Of a DNA stretch of 64,000 nt, positions 29,101-40,749 are shown one piece after another. A model generated the notes under the pieces. That model worked only from the letters and a program-made list of their open reading frames with translations. It did not search any database and was not told the DNA's origin. The position numbers and the translations under genes were made by a program. The DNA comes from Protonemura montana (Eukaryota > Arthropoda > Insecta > Plecoptera > Nemouridae): contig OX387606.1 of NCBI GenBank assembly GCA_947568835.1, positions 17,951,940-18,015,939 of the forward strand, written 5' to 3'. The first letter of the stretch is position 1. Each line of letters starts with the position of its first letter.

Positions 29101-32100
29101 TCTTTGTTTCACTAAATTTTCTTTTCGGCCCACTTGTGTCACTTTGCCCTTTTTCCTTTTTGTTCGATAGCCTCTAAAATAGAGTCACGCAGAGTGTACT
29201 TTTGCATATTTATGTCAAAAATAAATGTTTTGTATCAATATCCCGTGTAAGTAAGCTCTTAAATTTCAAAAATGACATTATTTTAGCGTGATTTATTGGA
29301 GTTCGAATGTATTTTAAGCCCTTACTCCCTTTTAGCCATTAATATTTAACAGAGCGTGTTGTAACGTTCTCCAAAATGTGTTTCCTTATGGTATCCCAAA
29401 ATACGCCAAATAACCGCCAGCTAATCGCTCAAATGACATCACACGCTGCCCTGCGTCGGGGAATAAATGGAAAGAAAATACCCGGTGGTATGGAGCGGAA
29501 AATGTGCGAACATCAAATCGGTCGGCGGGAAAGCGTGCTGCAAATAAAAACTGACGAAGGAAATACGCAATTTGAAGCCAGCATAGAACTGATCCGCTCC
29601 AAAATCCCCCGCCAATTGTATTGGAAAGTAATTTGAAAACGAACCGATTTTCTTCAGAGATTCAGAGACATAGTCACTAAATTTCCCAACGATATAATCT
29701 AGAATTAAGTTCCTCAGATTCGTAAAGGGTAGCATTGTAACAAGTATTACATCTAGTTTATAACAGCTAAAAGGTCGTAAGAATTTTGATCCAAAAAGCA
29801 CACCATAAGACACACAACAAATTTAAGCAACACTGCGCAGGGCTAAGGCCAAGTTGGGTGTCCATCTATCACCTTATTACACCTTTCAGCCGTGTTTAAA
29901 ACAGAGCTGGATCTTTCTCGTGTATAACCCTCTCCCGTCTGTGACCCAATGTCACTAATTATTGACCCATCTCTCGCTTTACACTCCCTGCTACTTCGCT
30001 TTCAGTACACAGTAAATAAGCAAGCACTTTCCCGCCTAATTACAAGTGCACGGTGAAACGGGATTCCACCGGACTTTTCCGAACAGGATAAGGGTAGAAT
30101 TGATAACACCCCTAAGTGATAGCGGTCAACCACATTTATTCTAAAGTTTTGGGTCACTCAAGACAACAAAGGCAATCGCCACGTTCATTTATCCATGCAG
30201 CTTTCCTATGTACGTGTTTTAGTCGCAGTCCATTTTGATCAGCTTAAATCGTCCCTAGCTCTAAGCCTGGACTTAGCTGCACTGTAATTTACGCACAAAA
30301 TCGCATGAGTTAAATTGTTTCACAGTCAATTTTAAAACTTTTTTGGACGTGCCATCAAATCTGTCTTCATCCAGCAAGAAAGTCCAATTTGCGAAGACAG
30401 AGAAGGTAGATCTTCGAGCAGAGGCAGACAGGCGCGATTCTAAGGAAGCTGCAACTGGTAGGGTGCTTTCTGATTGTTGCAAAAAGTGTTATAAAATATC
30501 TTAAAGATGACATTTTCTACGGCAATGTACACTCAAAACCACTGTTTTGGGTGACATTTTGCAGTAGGATTTTAAAATCAGCTCTCAGGTGTATTCTTCA
30601 TTGCTTGATAAATTTGAAAATTCATTCAAATGTTCGTTAAAAAATTTAAATAGATTCAGTACTCCTGAATATAGCAACTCTGATTGAACTAAGATCCACT
30701 AAGGTCTTTTTAAGGCCAATACAATTCAACACATCAGAGAAATGCAGTGAAGCATCCAATAGCGGAAGTCGAAATCGCTGAGAAATTAATTACGAAAATG
30801 TTTTCGTTATCAAGTTCCCGTCGAAAATGTAATGCCAGTAAGGCGATCGGACATTGTGAATTGCCACTAAAAAAATGCTTACTTCTGATACAAATGCATT
30901 ATTGGATAAGATGGGTCACCCTCTGATATTGTGATAATCTTCGTGGAAGGCACCACTACAAGGATAGTGGGTTGCACTGCGTGAGATATATCAAACAATC
31001 AAACATGTAAATATCACCCCTCAGTGCACCCAAATTGCACTGGTGCAACTATATTATGTTAAGGTGTCATGCCCAATTGTGAAACCCATTAATATTCACA
31101 CGGTGTTGGTAAATTCACTTGTGGTAAATGGTAATACACTTCCAATGCAGGAAGTAAAAAGATATCTCACGACAGTGAATTCGACCATTTTTACACAATC
31201 GCCCAAACAGCCCAATCGACATTTGATTTCGCTACTTTACTGAACACCTGCTAGAGTTCGAATTTTTCTCAAGGTTTCCCCGTCAGCGCCATCTAACGTG
31301 AGTGCGTGTGACGATTTTTTTCCAGATGAGTGAAGACTTACAATCGGGGATCTTCTTCTTCGGCATGTCCAACAGTTTGATCAACCCCCTCATCTACGGG
31401 GCGTTTCACCTTTGGCGGCCGCGGCAGGGGCGGCAAAACAGCAGCTACAGATACCGGTACGAGTTCGTCGTTTCTCTAAACCGGGGGCTGGATTCTCAAA
31501 GAGAAGATTCATGGAATTTTTAAGTGATCCTTTTTTTATATGCAAACCCTCAGGAGTTTGAAGTTTACTTTTCAACCAAACATTTTACCATCGTCCAGTG
31601 TACTCAGGGAGGATAGAGTATTTGAGGGTTTGTTATTTGAAGAGTGATTTCTGTGGGATATGTATCTTTCGGTTCAATTGAAAAACGTCAGTATTTTTTC
31701 AAGCGTTTTATTTTCAACGCAATAGCTATTCCCAGAGGTTAATAAGAGACAGACAGTCTCAAATATACACAAGGAAAACATCAATGGGCAATTAATGCTT
31801 GCCGATTTTACAAGCGTCGGAAAAATATGGTTTGCAAATAGCCACAAGCGGCCAGACTGTTAGTTGCTTGTTTCATCGTTAGACCAACAAAGGCTTCGGG
31901 TTTTATTTCATATCAGCCTGTTAAGGTTGCTTAATTTTGTACGACCTATTATACCATGAGATCTCAGGTCTTTAGGGAAAATCTCTAAAGTTTCAAATCT
32001 GACTTGCATATTTTCACTTTTCCTTGCTCCCGAAATTGTTACATTGCTATGCACATATTATATTTGAAATGTACCTTTTATATGATACCCCGCCTAACTT

Positions 32101-33205
32101 TGCGATTCGTAATATTATATTCTTATGCTTCACTTAAAACCACAAGAGCTCCAAGTAACTTTAAGTTAACTTAGAGCTTTCTTATGGTTAAGCCAGTGGT
32201 AAGGCGTTGTGGTAAGCAGAGCTTCAGCTGCAGACTTTTGAGAGTTGAACAAACGGAAGATCTGGTAATATTAGCTCCTCATGTAATAAAATATACTTAA
32301 ATCAGTTGTGTATTGCTAGCAAAGTCTTCGCGCCCTTCTCAGGTTTTTCGTTTTTTCCTCGTATTAGAAAATATATGGGTATACACATCCCAAGTCCCAA
32401 CTGGCGTCTTCGAAATCAATAATATGAAACGAATATGTGTGCTGGAATCTGTGTGCTTGTGAACGAATCTTTATCAAATTTCTAAGAAATTGGTATTTCC
32501 TTACATTTTCACGTTATCGATCAGATTTTGCTTCCCACATGTTGAACGCATCGAATGAAACCTCTTATGCTCACAAAATCCCTCATGACCTAAATATGAA
32601 AGCAATAAAAAAATCCGACGTATGCATGCACCACTAAAAAAGGGGACCGCGCGCTTTGGTTTGGGGATACAGCGAATAACTTTGTCATATTGTACAGCTT
32701 AAAACACGTGGTTTCAGAATGTCGAGCTTTGCGATGCTATGCAAGTAACGTTTACCCGACATTCCGTGACAAAGCATCCCTTTCAAATGAGCTCACAGCA
32801 AAAAATACCATTTACTTAATTTTGGAACGAATAATAAATCACAAAAAATCGCTTTCCTGATGCCTTACTCAATTTCTTGTTATTTTTGTTTTTGCATTCT
32901 TATTATCTTCGTCAGTGATTCTAATGCTTGAAGTCTTTTGTTTCAGCAATGGGTCACTTATAAATCGGTCAATTGCATCTAACAACAGCGTTCTGTCTCC
33001 CATTAGAGGAGGCTCGATCAAGAACACGGCAGCAGTGAACTCTACGGGTACGCAGACTGCTCTACAAGAAGAAACCTCCTTTTGCCTCCTGCCTGAGGTG
33101 CAGCCCCCTCGCTCCAGAAATAACAAACTTGCGTGCAAGTTCATCAGACATTACAAAGGTGTGATACATCTTTCAGGAACAAACCCTCAGGCACATAACA
33201 TTTGA
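16939..33205 (+). CDS. GnRH/AKH/corazonin/ACP-type neuropeptide receptor (class A GPCR), 3' part
   Basis: Four exons join in frame to give the last 258 residues of a seven-transmembrane receptor: 16939-17122, 27888-28090, 31326-31456 and 32947-33205. Introns are 10.8, 3.2 and 1.5 kb with GT-AG ends. Visible parts are extracellular loop 2 with the conserved Cys (QCVTYGFYTE), TM5 (FSLICMFIIPLLILIS), intracellular loop 3 (HRAKMKSL), TM6 with CWTPYY, TM7 with NSLINPLIYGAFHLW (the NPxxY motif), and a Ser/Asn-rich cytoplasmic tail. QCVT followed by an aromatic TM5 and CWTPYY are hallmarks of the GnRH receptor superfamily, whose insect members bind adipokinetic hormone, corazonin or the AKH/corazonin-related peptide ACP. 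MFLNPDKH and FFFGMSNSLINPLIYG look closer to ACP or corazonin receptors than to AKH receptors, but this is from memory. TM1-TM4 exons are absent from view. The protein would act at the plasma membrane and probably signal through Gq or Gs. Confidence 0.9.
21241..21650 (+). repeat. 5S rRNA-derived SINE-like element, copy 1
   Basis: Positions 21245-21312 resemble the internal-promoter half of 5S rRNA, including GGTTCT, CCGAAGTTAAGCAACA and TTGGATGGGTGACC. The conserved 5' third and 3' end of 5S are missing, so this is not a functional 5S gene. About 90 bases further on, GCATAGATTAG (21403-21413) begins a body that is also seen near 41290. The distal part has CATTCACCGACGC at 21574, repeated at 27131. 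This suggests a SINE3-type retroposon (5S head plus unrelated body). The boundaries are approximate. Confidence 0.7.
23585..23617. repeat. Poly-C tract
   Basis: A long C run broken by single A residues in a CCCCCCA pattern. The complementary strand is G-rich and could form a G-quadruplex. Confidence 0.9.
24767..24821. repeat. GACGCCCAC / GAC short tandem repeats
   Basis: Three near-perfect copies of a 9-bp unit (GACGCCCAC), then GACGCC and a short GAC run. Confidence 0.7.
25471..25491. repeat. (GAA)n microsatellite
   Basis: About seven GAA/AAG units. Confidence 0.85.
26738..26955 (+). repeat. Foldback SINE-like element, copy C (perfect 35-bp hairpin within a larger inverted repeat)
   Basis: Arms 26810-26844 and 26860-26894 are exact reverse complements over 35 bp around a 15-nt loop that contains GTTTGGGCA. 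Outside this, the left flank (TTTAAATTGCAAACTTG near 26770) is roughly the inverse of the right tail (CAAGCTTTTGCAATTTAAAT near 26918), and AGGATGAA / TTCATCCT pair further out. The whole copy is therefore close to palindromic. It lies in the receptor's long intron. Confidence 0.8.
26985..27200 (+). repeat. Possible fragment sharing the 5S-SINE tail
   Basis: CATTCACCGACGC followed by a TAGACCA motif (27131-27153) matches the distal part of the 21241 element, and neighbouring words (CTAGGTAAG, CACTGCGC) are similar. No 5S-like head is visible. Confidence 0.4.
27888..28090 (+). CDS. Receptor exon: intracellular loop 3 and TM6
   Basis: The acceptor is CTTTTCAG ending at 27887 and the donor is CAC|GTGAGT at 28091. 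The first two bases complete an Arg codon with the previous exon (TIAR-SEQVF). A basic loop with HRAKMKSL leads into TM6 (ISVVIVMAFIICWTPYY) and MFLNPDKH of extracellular loop 3. It is distinctly more GC-rich than the surrounding introns. Confidence 0.92.
28091..31325 (+). other. 3.2-kb receptor intron (TM6 to TM7)
   Basis: No exon was recognised. Apart from a degenerate 5S-like stretch at 29820-29875, nothing distinctive is visible. Confidence 0.7.
29820..29875 (+). repeat. Degenerate 5S rRNA-like fragment, copy 3
   Basis: TTTAAGCAACACTGCGC, then GGGCTA, then TTGGGTGTCCATC, follows the order of the 5S internal control region with several changes. Confidence 0.5.
31326..31456 (+). CDS. Receptor exon: TM7
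   Basis: The acceptor is TTTTTTCCAG ending at 31325 and the donor is CG|GTACGA at 31457. It encodes MSEDLQSGIFFFGMSNS and NPLIYGAFHLW, that is TM7 with NPxxY, then a short basic juxtamembrane stretch (RPRQGRQNSSYRY). It ends in phase 2. The leading ATG is an internal codon, not a translation start. Confidence 0.92.
31457..32946 (+). other. 1.5-kb receptor intron (TM7 to tail)
   Basis: No coding sequence was recognised. Around 32185-32260, TTAAGCCAGTGGTAAGGCG resembles a tRNA A box, but no matching B box or acceptor stem was seen. Confidence 0.65.
32947..33205 (+). CDS. Receptor exon: C-terminal cytoplasmic tail and stop
   Basis: The acceptor is TTGTTTCAG ending at 32946. Its first base completes Arg from CG|C, giving YRYR-NGSLINRS. 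The tail of about 85 residues is rich in Ser, Asn and Thr, which could be GPCR-kinase sites, and stops with TGA at 33203-33205. The in-frame join to the TM7 exon is the main evidence. Sequence conservation is weak, as is usual for receptor tails, so this exon is less certain than the other three. A good AATAAA lies at 33537. Confidence 0.75.
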
Positions 33206-33536
33206 TCCATATATCGAGCATTCCCATCGTGTTTTTCTTTCCTTTTCTGTGTGTTTGCTCATTCTATGTGTCTCTGTGCCGGTGTTTGGACGTTGGATAA
33301 ATATGTTTGTGTTAACTGTCTAATTTATCAACTGATATATATATTTATTTGGTGTATAACTGTGAAACATTCCATGCTGCTGCAACAATGCATTCTCTAA
33401 AACGTCTCTTCTTGTTCGAAAATATACCATTGTTTTGTCTGTCAGTGTTTGGATATTCTAGGGTCCAGCTGAGACCTGAATACAAGCAGATAATAGAATT
33501 TATAATGCATTCAAATGTGATTGTTGTAAGTGCTAA

Positions 33537-33542
33537 AATAAA
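33537..33542 (+). terminator. Candidate polyadenylation signal of the receptor gene
   Basis: AATAAA lies 332 bases after the stop codon and is followed by a T-rich stretch. Earlier alternatives are weaker. Confidence 0.45.
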
Positions 33543-36500
33543 GCTCTTAAAATGTGCGATTCTTTTTAGAGTCAACGTACAAATATTGTCAAAAAAATGA
33601 CTGGACTGCTGACAAACATAATTTTTACAAAAGCCTAAGTACTTATTTTTTCATTAATATGTTATTAATAATTCTTTGCCTGAAATCTTAAAGACATAAC
33701 AGACATGAAATGATCTCAATTGATTTGTTATACCCGAAAGGCAAGTACCAATTCAGATTAGTTATCCTAAATCAAGTACCAGCTTCGGTTCCTGCCAGGG
33801 ATTGTGCGTATTTGGCACGCTACACACAATGGATAAAATATCTCCCCTAAATTCAAGTGTCACGTTCGTATTCGCCGGGTGTGAGCAAGGAAATCAGCAT
33901 ACATAGGGTGGTTTACCTTGAAGCTATTGAACTGAATTACAGGACGAGATGATACATCAATGAAATGAATGAATGTCGAAGCACGTTTTTGCTGTAGTAC
34001 CGACAAAGCCGGAGATAAAACGGTATTTCAGTACAATTTCAATATCCCAATGAATTCGGGACTATTCTAGAGAGGGCCGCAAGGGAAATATACAGAAGAA
34101 TTGTTTGGTTTCTTCAAACTCCCCCCTCATTGTTCATGACTTTCTCATTGACTGGGAAGAATCTCAGTGTTGCCGCCAAAGTCTCTTTTTTTAATAGAAA
34201 GTATTGAAACTATTCCAATGATGTTTACGTTTATTTGTGTTTTTTGTACCTGGCGTTAAGATGGTGATGTATATTGTATGTGGGCCTAAATAGGAATTAT
34301 GGTTTGTTTCAAAAGTTGGATTTTTAAGGAATTGATGTTTATCTTGTTCGTTAATTACAAAATATCATCTCTAAAGATTCCTAGGCAGAAGGTAAAAAAT
34401 ATTATGTGAATAAAAGATACTTCTTAAATGTGATATAAAATTACAAGATACGAATACATAAATGCAAAGATATCGGATAGCTTTTGTTAATTCGATTATC
34501 AATACATTTATGTACCTACCAATATAATAATAATCACAATTCACAACAACGTGTAAGTTAAAAATATTAGCATTTATATTATATATTGTTTGTTTGTCTG
34601 CGTTGTATTTGAAATATATTTCTACATAATTTTCCTTCCTTTTCCTTACACCCACGCGGGGTAAGTAGGGCTCTAAATACTACCTAGTATCGTTGGCGCA
34701 AAATGCTGTAGAGGCAAGTTGCTAAAATTAGACGAGTTTTCTTGCTTGAAGTGTCAGTGCTTATGCTTTCACTCTCTAATTTTCGCAGAATTTTCTCGGC
34801 AACAGCTCGTTAAGGTCTTACGAAGGTCTTAATTCTCATCCAAAGAGTAAAATCAGCAAAATAAAAAATAATGAAAACTAGCAACCCAACATCATAAAGT
34901 TTCCCTCCTACTGTAGAAACACTCGCTCAAGCTCACTACTTATTAAGACAAAATCTAAGTATTGCTCTGAGTTGAGAATAGCTCAATTTGTAAATCATTT
35001 GCATGAAATTCTCTCCCAAATAAATTGGCAAGTGAGGAACTTATAATCTCTGGTGCTGAAACTAATGGCATGCCACGGGCACCTCACAAGTTCAACGCCA
35101 CCAGCATTGAATTTGACTGACGACGCCTAATTGCTTGACGCCGACGCTAAATAACTTATCGAAACCCGACACATAGGCACAGGAATAAGATAATATTATA
35201 AACTTCGTATGAATGTTAATTTCAAAACGCAACTTAATTCTAAAACGCAACTGATCAATTGTCATTGTCATTAACTGCCGAAAATGCTGGCGTGTTCTTT
35301 CTTGTGTCGGTGATAAAACGAACGGATATAGGTTATTTCGGGTAAAATATTAGATGCATGTCACAATTTATGCTTCGGTGAATGGTTTAATAATATAGGG
35401 GTTGAACATCGAGCTCCTAAAAGTTTCAGACAACGGCGGGCCTTGGGTGAACGAAGTTACAAAGATTGATTACTAAAGCCAGTAATTAGTCCATTTTGGA
35501 CAAAAGAGTATTTCATGTCTCTAAAAAAAAAGAACGCTTATTGTCTGTCTAGAATACTGAAATCATGTTAATTATTTTTGTATGCACTATACATTTAACA
35601 AGTAATATATACCTAACTCAACAGCGTGTTCCAAAGGAAATGAGTAAGTACATATTACTTCATCTTCGACAATATAGCACAGCCCAATAATACGCAAGTA
35701 ATTTTGTGCCCATGAATGGGCTCGTTCTCCTTCCAAAATCTGTTAGCGCTATCGGACAATATCTTCCTCTCCCCTGCGGCTGAAAGGGAGGAACTTGCGT
35801 GGGTGAGTTTGAACCCTGGATCTCTTCCCGAAAGCTAGTTTGCCCATTTAGTTTGTCCGGGCCCCGCACAACGACTATAATGCAAGAAAGACGACGCACG
35901 ACCACATTCAAGTTTTCTGAGCACAAAAGCCATCAAGATTTCAACCATTTTGAGACGCCCCGAGGGTAGTTTCTGGGCTAAAATTATTCGCGTTTAAAAT
36001 ACGTTGTCATAACGAAAAGGGAAAATCGGGAGCGTGATTTCGTCACGTTTTTAATCGTATTTAAAATTGAAATCAATGCGGTATCACGATACTACTATTT
36101 TCTTTTAGAATGGAAAAATCTCTTGAGGGCTGGAAAAATGTGCTACCAAGCCCCGATACGAACTGGCTAACTTCCCCTTCCATCTTGCCCTTCGCTTGAT
36201 GGATTCAGCTCCTTTGTGAAAACACTAGAAAACCAAAATTCCTGCATCTTTTCTTTTGTCTACACAATTTTAGTATAAGTAACCAAAAAACAAGAGAAAA
36301 TATTTTTCAGGGCTTTGGAACCCTGCAAATGACACAAACACAGCTTTTTTTAATGATGTAAAATATCGCAAATGTTCCTGGATATCGCCAATCAGCTTTT
36401 CCCGAGATTTTTTTCTGTGAGCCGGCCTTGTATTATAGGGAAAGGGTTCTTCTCAAAAGGGGAAAAATGAAGAAAATAACTTCCGACCGAGAACTAAACT

Positions 36501-38815
36501 TCTGAACGCTTGCAATGCCCGTAGTATTTTGTTATTAGGAACACTCCTACCCTCTCAAAAATTGCTTACCACATTTTTGAGCGAGTAAGAAAATATAAAA
36601 GAAAATATAACAAAGCTGATTTTATTGTATCTTTATTTATTATTGTATTGAAATAACATGCTAATATTTCAGGTACTTACCAATATTCCCCGGTTAATTT
36701 CTGACATTATCAAGAATGAAAGATCGAAGGTGTTTGGGGAGGATACATGTCATATTTCTCAGTTTCGCAAAGTTAAATATCTGCAAAAGATAAATACCAC
36801 ACATTACATAAGCCATGAACCGAATTCGTAAGCATACACTAAAATTGCAAACGATACTTGAAGTGAAACTGTCATGTTTTCCCAACGCCATTGTTCAAAC
36901 GACCCGTCATTTCCCACTAACACACGCGAGCGGAGTGTGCGTAGATTGCGGCAATGCTTTGCGCACTGATGTGAACAGCTGACGATGGGTCAATACCTTC
37001 CGAAGGTCAAGTCTATCCCTGTGTCGTGGCGCCATATAAAATTCGTCTCAGTCGGGAACCGAACTCAGACCATGGCGGGTTCGGCAGCACATGGGTGCAG
37101 GTTAATTGGTAAACAACCTCACTGATAAGAAATACGCGGGATTCTTAAGAAGGTGAGCAACCTTGTTTAAGTTTAAAAAGCAACTTTGTCTTCCGTTCGA
37201 ACAAATCTATAAAGATTCGTATATAAGAGATTAAAAGGAACGTTATCCTAAACAAGGTAAGTAATTTTCATTATAAAAAGACACTTCATATTTCTACCGC
37301 TAGGAGAGATGTGTCAGATCAGAAGTAAATTGAGCAGGTGTAGATCTGCATTCCGACGCGGTTATTTAGTAGCGTTATGTTTGTTTTCATGGAAACAACT
37401 TTAAAAAGGTGATTGTTATTTTGATGACTTGTACCAGCTACTGAATGTCAGCTGATGTTTGGTATAGGTTCTTGGCTCGTGGACAATCACTTGCAATTTG
37501 TAACGTCTCCTGGTATTATTAGGTCGGTTAGGTAAGAATACATTTGGCGCATGTCGCAGAGCAACCCGTGGAAATAAGTTTGGGTGACAGCGGGGTCGCG
37601 AACAAATTGGCAGAGCACGAAATTTGAATTCCAAAACAAAATTGGAGCAGCGAAGTTAACGTCTTGTCAACAAAAACAAGACAATAATGATGATAGTTGT
37701 GAATTTTTTATTTTTTTATGTAGCTATGTTACCAAAAAAAAAATGCCTTTTGCTGGGCTGAACACCCTATTCTAATAAATGTAAGACAATGTTTATGTAA
37801 GAATTTGAATTTTTAAATAACCGTCTAAAAAAACTACAATAAGACCGTGAAAAATGCCTGTCAAGGTAAGCTATTTAACCAATTATTTCTCCAAAACTTC
37901 GAAAAGTACTACTCATCTCTATTAAGCAAATAAAACATTAACACTAGGTCGTACTGGGTCTTGAATTCTGCAATAAGTTCCAAGCGCATTTTGTTGTATT
38001 TCCATTATCTTTGAGTTGAAGAAAGTCAAGAAATATCTACCTGCTCTCAAGAACAAATTGGCATTCACCTTCGATCTAGGCGAGCAATTATTTCTTCACG
38101 GCCACAGCATTAACAAGCTAATAATACGTGTAAAAAGTAATTCAGATATATTGTCTTACTGGCATCCAAGTTGACATAGGTATAACAAGTTTGGAAGTGG
38201 CTTTAAGAAAAAAATTATATCACCACTGGCCATTACCACCTAACCAACAAATATCCGGGTCATTTAACATTTGTTTTCATATGCAATGCAATTAAACTTC
38301 ATTTACGCGCACATGAAAATATTTGAATGTAATGGAGCATTGAAGGCCTTATCACCATCGCGATTTAAATTACATTTTTTTCTGTGACCTTCGTAAAATT
38401 GGCTTACCAGCCGTTTTATCTTTTCAATAAAAAATCCGCAATTACTACTAAATTATTACGTAGTTTAAGTCATAAGTGATTCCTAAATAAGTAAAAAAAT
38501 ATATGAGTTACAACCGAAGACTGTCATCTGTGAAGTTGTTCAGCATTTTGTAGAAACAAAAATACTAATTTTGTTCTGCTATCAATTCTGAAAAATACTA
38601 CCCGGATGTTACGCTTTTGGCTCAGTTTATCTTCTGTTAAGAGAGTAATCAAAGTTCAAAGCACCAATTAAATACGCAATAAGAAACAGTTTCTTGACAT
38701 CCATGCATGTGTGGTAATATGGCAAAAAAAAACATGCAAAACAAATCTCCATCGTATAAACCTTCAATTTTCTCTGCCAAGGTAAACTAGTTTAGACTTC
38801 GAAGAATTGCAAGTA
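33543..38815. other. Intergenic stretch between the receptor gene and the first DUF2236 gene
   Basis: No gene was recognised. The part at 34370-34660 is very AT-rich. Foldback copy F lies at 36507-36590. At 37041-37120 there is a GC-richer patch with GAGTTCGGTTCCC on the minus strand, similar to a tRNA B box. Confidence 0.6.
36507..36590 (-). repeat. Foldback SINE-like element, copy F (short)
   Basis: GAACGCTTGCAATGCCCG, TATTTTGTTATTAGGAACAC and CTCTCAAAAATTGC match copy B in the same order. The second arm is reduced to ATTTTTGAGCG. It appears truncated. Confidence 0.65.
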
Positions 38816-38943
38816 TCAGTGCAGTGGCAAAGTTCTTTGAGACTTGATAGTTGCATTGTGTACATTGAGAGCGCATTTCTATTTGCGAATAGACAAACTG
38901 TCATCTACGTTGGTATCAAAGTGGTCGGTGCTCGGTGCTAAAG
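38816..38943 (+). promoter_or_regulatory. Candidate transcription start and non-coding first exon of the first DUF2236 gene
   Basis: TCAGTG at 38816 matches the arthropod initiator consensus. AAAG|GTAAGG at 38944 is a good splice donor and could pair with the strong acceptor TTTTACTTTTACAG ending at 39404. This would give a 5' UTR exon of about 128 bp and a 461-bp intron. The acceptor is convincing; the choice of this particular donor and initiator is a guess. Confidence 0.3.
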
Positions 38944-39444
38944 GTAAGGTTTACGGTTAAAAGGGGTCTTACACTACTTAAAATATGATGGTACTAGGGG
39001 CACTTCTGTAGTTAACTACATTTTTGAAAATAGACAAGAACCACACAGATTTCCCAGAATTTATTAAAATTCTACAAAAACTCTATCACCAATATGACAT
39101 TAAAATTTCCTTTTTGTCAATAACTTGAATTGCTTTTAGGAAAATATACGTAAGCATGAAAATAATTGGAAGTAGTTGTTAGATTTGTTGTTTATATTTT
39201 CTTTGTCTACTTTGGTTATAAACAAAATAAAGTAGGGACCATGTATTTGTTTAACATCCTAAAGATTTAAAAAAATCATATATTAGGTTCATTTAGCTTC
39301 TTACCGAAGAACTCTCAGCTCAGTGAATACTAAATATCATTTTTTCAACGAGGAATTTTTTTGCCTTTAAATACTTCGAAACTTTTTACTTTTTACTTTT
39401 ACAGCTCCAGCGGCGAGCAGTGAGCTCCAGAGGCCTCCTCCAAG

Positions 39445-40749
39445 ATGAAGTTCGTGGCAGAGATGGCAATCCAGGAGATCACTGAGACACACAAAAAATC
39501 CCCACCAGTTTACAGCAAGTACCAAGCAATGACCGAACCCCAATCCAAATCACCGAGTAGTCCTTACAACACCACACCAGTCACCGACAGTTTCAAAGCA
39601 ACAAGCCTCTCATCCAGTCTCCAAAGAAACGATGACAAACTCCCCGAGTATCTGGAGCAGCTGCTCGAAGGTAGCGGGGTGTGCGGAGATTCCCGTATCT
39701 CATCCATACAAAAACCAGAGTGGTACGACGAAGGGAAGTTTAAAAGAGGCCAAAAGCTAGCAATAAATTACATGTTTGGAGTGATGTTCGCCCACATGTT
39801 GTCACTGATAGTTGTATTCGCATTCCAAAGTGGCCTCCAGCCTCTGATCTTCAGTGGCAAATCCGACACCCCGTACAAAGCATTCAAACGTTATCTATCA
39901 ACAGCCCTCCGTGTTAAGTCGTGGTCGGAGACCGACATCTGGGAGGAGGGCAGCAAAGGCAACACCAATCTGAAAGTAGTACGTGGTATGCATGCAAAAA
40001 TTAGAAACGAAATGACCAAAGAGCCCCAAGATGAGATTATTAATAAGGTGACACGAGAAGGAAAACCTAGATGGACAACGACGTACGAAATAATAAGCAA
40101 CGACTTCTCATCGTCCTGTCCGATTTTAAAACATCCCTTGGAAGGATCAAAACACGTCTACGTCAACCAAACCGACATGGCGGTTACGCAGTTTGCGTTC
40201 GTGGGACTAATTTTGCTTTTCCCGAAGATGTTCGGCATACATGGAGCCACGAAAGAAGACCTCGATGGATACGCGCATTTCTGGCGTACTCTTGGCCACT
40301 TGCTGGGCATCGAAGACAGGTTCAATTTGTGCGGGGGCGATATCAACACAGTGCAACAACGTTGTAAGGACATGTTGGAGTATTGGGTGAAACCGTGTCT
40401 AAGACAGGGTTCTCGAGACTGGCTGCATATGTCTCGATGCGCTACTGAAGGAATAAGCTATTATGTTAATTTGGGTACAGAGTTCGAAGTAGTGTTTTTG
40501 TACTTGTGTCATACTTTAAGCATCGATGCTCCACGGCTAAAGGCGTTTTTGAATTCTAGACAGACGTTCATGTTTAATCTGACATGTTTCATATATGCGC
40601 ACTTGCTTCGAGTCCCGGGCGTGCTACCATTATTCAATTGGCTGCTTGGATTGGCTATAAAGAAGGGAGATAATTTACCACCCGAGACTATCGATAAGTT
40701 ACAAAATAGAGTTTATCCTTACGAGCAGTCGATTGAAGACTATCAATGA
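39445..40749 (+). CDS. MpaB/latex-clearing-protein-like oxygenase (DUF2236 family), paralogue 1
   Basis: A single uninterrupted frame of 434 aa. It contains the catalytic-domain pattern of the ER-bound oxygenase MpaB/MpaB'/rubber oxygenase family (DUF2236): RVKSW at 156-160, the R180-x2-H183-x3-R187 motif (RGMHAKIR), QTDMAVTQF at 242-250, LLFPKMFGIHGATKEDLDGY at 257-276, and YAHFWR at 276-281. In bacterial latex-clearing proteins the His of an equivalent motif binds haem b; by analogy H183 is the likely haem ligand. A low-complexity N-terminus (1-60) precedes the conserved KLPEYLEQLLEGSGVCGDSR. Hydrophobic stretches at about 112-127, 249-262 and 345-358 would fit membrane association. Arthropod members have no assigned substrate that I know of. 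I took the first ATG after the splice acceptor at 39404; the Met at residue 7 is an alternative start. A paralogue lies 5.4 kb downstream. Confidence 0.9.
   Translation: MKFVAEMAIQEITETHKKSPPVYSKYQAMTEPQSKSPSSPYNTTPVTDSFKATSLSSSLQRNDDKLPEYLEQLLEGSGVCGDSRISSIQKPEWYDEGKFKRGQKLAINYMFGVMFAHMLSLIVVFAFQSGLQPLIFSGKSDTPYKAFKRYLSTALRVKSWSETDIWEEGSKGNTNLKVVRGMHAKIRNEMTKEPQDEIINKVTREGKPRWTTTYEIISNDFSSSCPILKHPLEGSKHVYVNQTDMAVTQFAFVGLILLFPKMFGIHGATKEDLDGYAHFWRTLGHLLGIEDRFNLCGGDINTVQQRCKDMLEYWVKPCLRQGSRDWLHMSRCATEGISYYVNLGTEFEVVFLYLCHTLSIDAPRLKAFLNSRQTFMFNLTCFIYAHLLRVPGVLPLFNWLLGLAIKKGDNLPPETIDKLQNRVYPYEQSIEDYQ

Noticed and set aside
32185..32260. tRNA-like A box TTAAGCCAGTGGTAAGGCG
   Set aside because: No B box with the right spacing and no acceptor stem.
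35660..35926. 88-codon minus-strand open frame with GC-rich part
   Set aside because: No similarity seen and no splice or promoter context; probably a chance frame or decayed repeat.
37041..37120. tRNA-like segment on the minus strand (GAGTTCGGTTCCC)
   Set aside because: A B-box-like match alone; no acceptable A box or stem. Too weak to list as a feature.
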